From NCBI RefSeq assembly GCF_041296385.1, contig NC_091020.1, forward strand, positions 27,523,001 through 27,587,000: a stretch of DNA of 64,000 bases, read 5' to 3'. The translations under genes and the position numbers were made by a program. Of the stretch, positions 61,701 through 64,000 are shown in pieces (position 1 is the stretch's first letter; every line of letters starts with the position of its first letter). The notes under the pieces were generated by a model. The model had not been told where the DNA came from, did no database searches, and was given only the letters and a program-made list of their open reading frames with translations. This stretch comes from Aphelocoma coerulescens (taxonomy: Eukaryota > Chordata > Aves > Passeriformes > Corvidae).

Positions 61701-63410
61701 AGCCGTTTAGCAAATTTTTTGTGTAACATGGAACACAAACACAATGTGTTTGTGATTTTGAAATTTGTGAAGTTTAAATTGTTGATTTTCTAAACAGTTA
61801 CAACTTTACACCTCGTTGACTTGTTAGCTTTCTTTTTTTAGCACTGTGTATTACTTTCTCCACTTCTGTTCTTGCAAAGGTCTAAACATCTATATATTTT
61901 TTGCAAATGGATAACACTTTCTCATCCACTATGAGATGCATTGTTGAAAAACATCACCTGTGCTAGGTAGGATTCTCACTAAGGGGAGAAACAGAATACC
62001 ATATTTTTGTTTTCTCTTGGCCCCCATCCAACAAAGCACTTAGCCATATGTCTGCTTTTCCCCCTAGACTGGGGGTTTGGCTACTGGAAAGCACAAATCC
62101 ATGCACCAGGAAAGGTATGTTATCCATTGCTACTGACAGTCAGTCAAACATGCTTAATAGCTGATTTAGACAACTGGAATGTGACAACTATCCTATGGAA
62201 ATCCAGAGACTAATGGGCTCAGTGACCCTGTTCATAATGGAGGTGCAGCAGAGTAGTCTCAAAGCACACAACATCACAGAAAATTGCCTCATGTATGGCT
62301 CTCCTTATGTTCTCTGGTTATCACACTTTAGAAATTGAGGCGTTCGATGAAAACCACTGGACTATAAATTGGTGCCTTCGACATGTAGTTTCTTACTCTC
62401 ACAGTGTGACCTGCTCAGTGCACCCCACCAAAAGGGTAAACATGACAAGATAATGGATTCATTTTGGCAGCGGCAATACACTTTGATTTTTTATTATTTC
62501 TACTTTGCTAGCTCACATTGAAAACTCCAAGAGTTCTCTTCAGCTGCTAATCTATGAATGGCTAATGGCTAGACCCTCATGTTCTGGGATTAATGTTACA
62601 GAATGACAGAGAAATTTCTCACTAGACAAGCAAGCACTGGTCATAAATTTTCAGTTTGTTTATTTTGTTTGCAAAGTTTAGCTTTACTCTCTAAATATGC
62701 TTTCAAATGCTAAACATGCTTTTAAATACACTCTCTAAAATGCTTTCCTGCTTTGCTTTTCAGATTATCTCAATGTTAATCTGCAACTAGATAATTTTGA
62801 ACACCCTAGGAGCTGGAGGGCTGAATTTATAGTGAAGTCTAGCCTAATCCTTGTCAGTAGCTCCAATCCATTTTCTAGGTGAGCTAAAAGCACTCCTCTT
62901 CTATCTTGACAATTTAAATGCATCACTAAGAAATCATCCTTCTAATCCACTTGCACAGATTTGTGTTTACTGCCAAAGTTCGTGTGTCTAAAGAATGCAA
63001 TATGGAACCAACAGAATGCTGAGGATCTACCTGGCAGTTTCCTGGCCCCTGAAATTGAAGGCTGTTTGTTTTGTTGAGGTATAAACTCTCTCCTGCACTC
63101 TGTCAAAGGAAATAAAAGCTAGAACCAGGGAAGGGAGAAAGCACCTTTTAAGGCTCCTGAAGATTTTAATTGAATCAGTGATTCAGGAAATCTCATTCTC
63201 CCTTCTGCTTGTTCTGAAATGGAGAGACAATGAGCAGATTTCTGTCAGTAGAGCAGATGCTCTGTGCATGCAGACATTTTTGTCTAATGATAGCTTTGAC
63301 GTTATGAGGAGTTTTGTGGGATCTGTTGCCTGGGGTATCTGTAAAGGATTCATTAAATGCCTTTCCTGTGAAAATTATAAGACATTCTCTTAAATATGAA
63401 AAAATTGCAT
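58721..63410. other. Unique non-coding DNA, no gene seen
   Basis: AT-rich sequence with a T run at 60338-60351. A minus-strand frame at 60521-60832 (103 codons) lies downstream of that run as a retrocopy body would, but it resembles no known protein. No named repeat was recognised. Confidence 0.6.
60338..60351. repeat. Poly-T run (14)
   Basis: Fourteen consecutive T residues. Tested mentally as the tail of a minus-strand retrocopy; no parent gene is recognisable to its right. Confidence 0.9.
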
Positions 63411-63640
63411 AAAATTAGGCTTGTAATGATATTTCACTTTACTTAACACAGGATTGCACTGGCAGTAAGGTTTTAATTGCTCAAATTACAGTAACTTTCA
63501 GATGTCAAAATTACTTGCATTAATTGCCAGTGGAGACAAAGCAATAATGCTAACTAATGTACTAACACATTGCACACCCAATTAGCATTAATGGTATGGT
63601 TAAACTTCATATGTCTTTCTGAAACATGATTAAAAGGAAT
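63411..63640. promoter_or_regulatory. Candidate conserved non-coding element
   Basis: Dense in homeodomain cores: GTTTTAATTGCTC near 63470, TTGCATTAATTGCCAGTGG near 63516, CTAACTAATGTACTAAC near 63550 and CCAATTAGCATTAATGG near 63579. CpG-poor, non-repetitive and without a coding frame. Of the enhancer-like blocks in the window this has the most regularly spaced TAAT/ATTA palindromes, but AT-rich background could produce some of them. Confidence 0.35.
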
Positions 63641-64000
63641 AAGCTACAAGATAAAGTTCAGAACTAAGATGAATGCACCTTTTCAGTCTTCAAGTTTTAG
63701 CCTAAGTATTTACTTGCACTGTATAAAAAAAAAAATCTTCAGATCTGTTTTTTAGATGATGCATATTTCCCTAACTTCATATTTAGGCTGATTTACATCA
63801 TATCAGAATATGGCTTTATTTTTCTTGCAATAGAAGCCAGCACTACCCCTCTGTTCATTTAGAACTATGTAAAATAGATGCAGCTCCACCAATGCAAAAA
63901 GATTAACACTTTTGTGCTTCACAGTACAAGCCTCTATTTCCATAGTGAAGCTGAACACTAATTTTCTGCTAAAAAGATTTTGCCTGTCATTTTCCTCTGT
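63641..64000. other. Unique non-coding DNA at window end
   Basis: AT-rich with an A run at 63725-63735. No gene, repeat family or RNA gene was recognised. Confidence 0.6.

Noticed and set aside
1..64000. CRISPR arrays, operons, tRNA or rRNA genes, prophage
   Set aside because: None seen. The sequence is vertebrate non-coding DNA with CR1 and ERV elements, and no tRNA-like B-box/A-box pair with a cloverleaf was found by eye.

Overview
The window looks like intergenic or deep intronic DNA from a bird genome, probably a passerine. It is AT-rich, CpG-poor and full of short A/T runs. I can defend no complete protein-coding gene. The avian assignment rests on mobile elements: two 3' ends of chicken-repeat-1 (CR1) LINEs from different subfamilies (6340-6815 and 11080-11456), two LTRs of an ERVL-type endogenous retrovirus family common in birds (30538-30805 and 39659-40241), and LTR-like units at 55.67-57.23 kb that resemble avian class II (ERVK/alpharetrovirus-like) LTRs. 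No prokaryotic signal is present: no packed ORFs, operons, Shine-Dalgarno sites or CRISPR. The open frames present are about as long as chance predicts; the longest is 162 codons and sits in a GC-rich patch.

Layout. 0-6.3 kb is unique sequence with a GC-richer patch at 1.9-2.5 kb. 6.3-11.5 kb holds the two CR1 fragments and a possible MIR fossil. 11.5-24 kb is unique, with an AT-rich island at 19.4 kb and a candidate conserved regulatory element at 17.8-18.2 kb. 24-28 kb holds a homeodomain-site cluster at 24.0 kb, a perfect inverted repeat at 26.97-27.01 kb and, on the minus strand, a 78-codon open frame behind a plausible splice acceptor (26714-26950). That frame is my best candidate for an unannotated terminal exon. 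28-43 kb has a T18/(GCT)n tract, the two ERVL LTRs and an octamer pair at 39.0 kb. 43.1 kb has a possible decayed reverse-transcriptase segment. 43-55 kb is mostly featureless except for a TAAT/E-box block at 53.7 kb. 55.4-57.3 kb is the LTR cluster. 57.4-64 kb is unique, with candidate conserved elements at 58.6 and 63.5 kb.

How it works together. Nothing here forms a pathway. The plausible biology is (i) fossil retroelements, some retaining promoter and polyadenylation signals, and (ii) clustered homeodomain/POU/E-box motifs of the kind seen in distal enhancers. I found no previously undescribed system. The enhancer calls come from motif density alone and need cross-species alignment.
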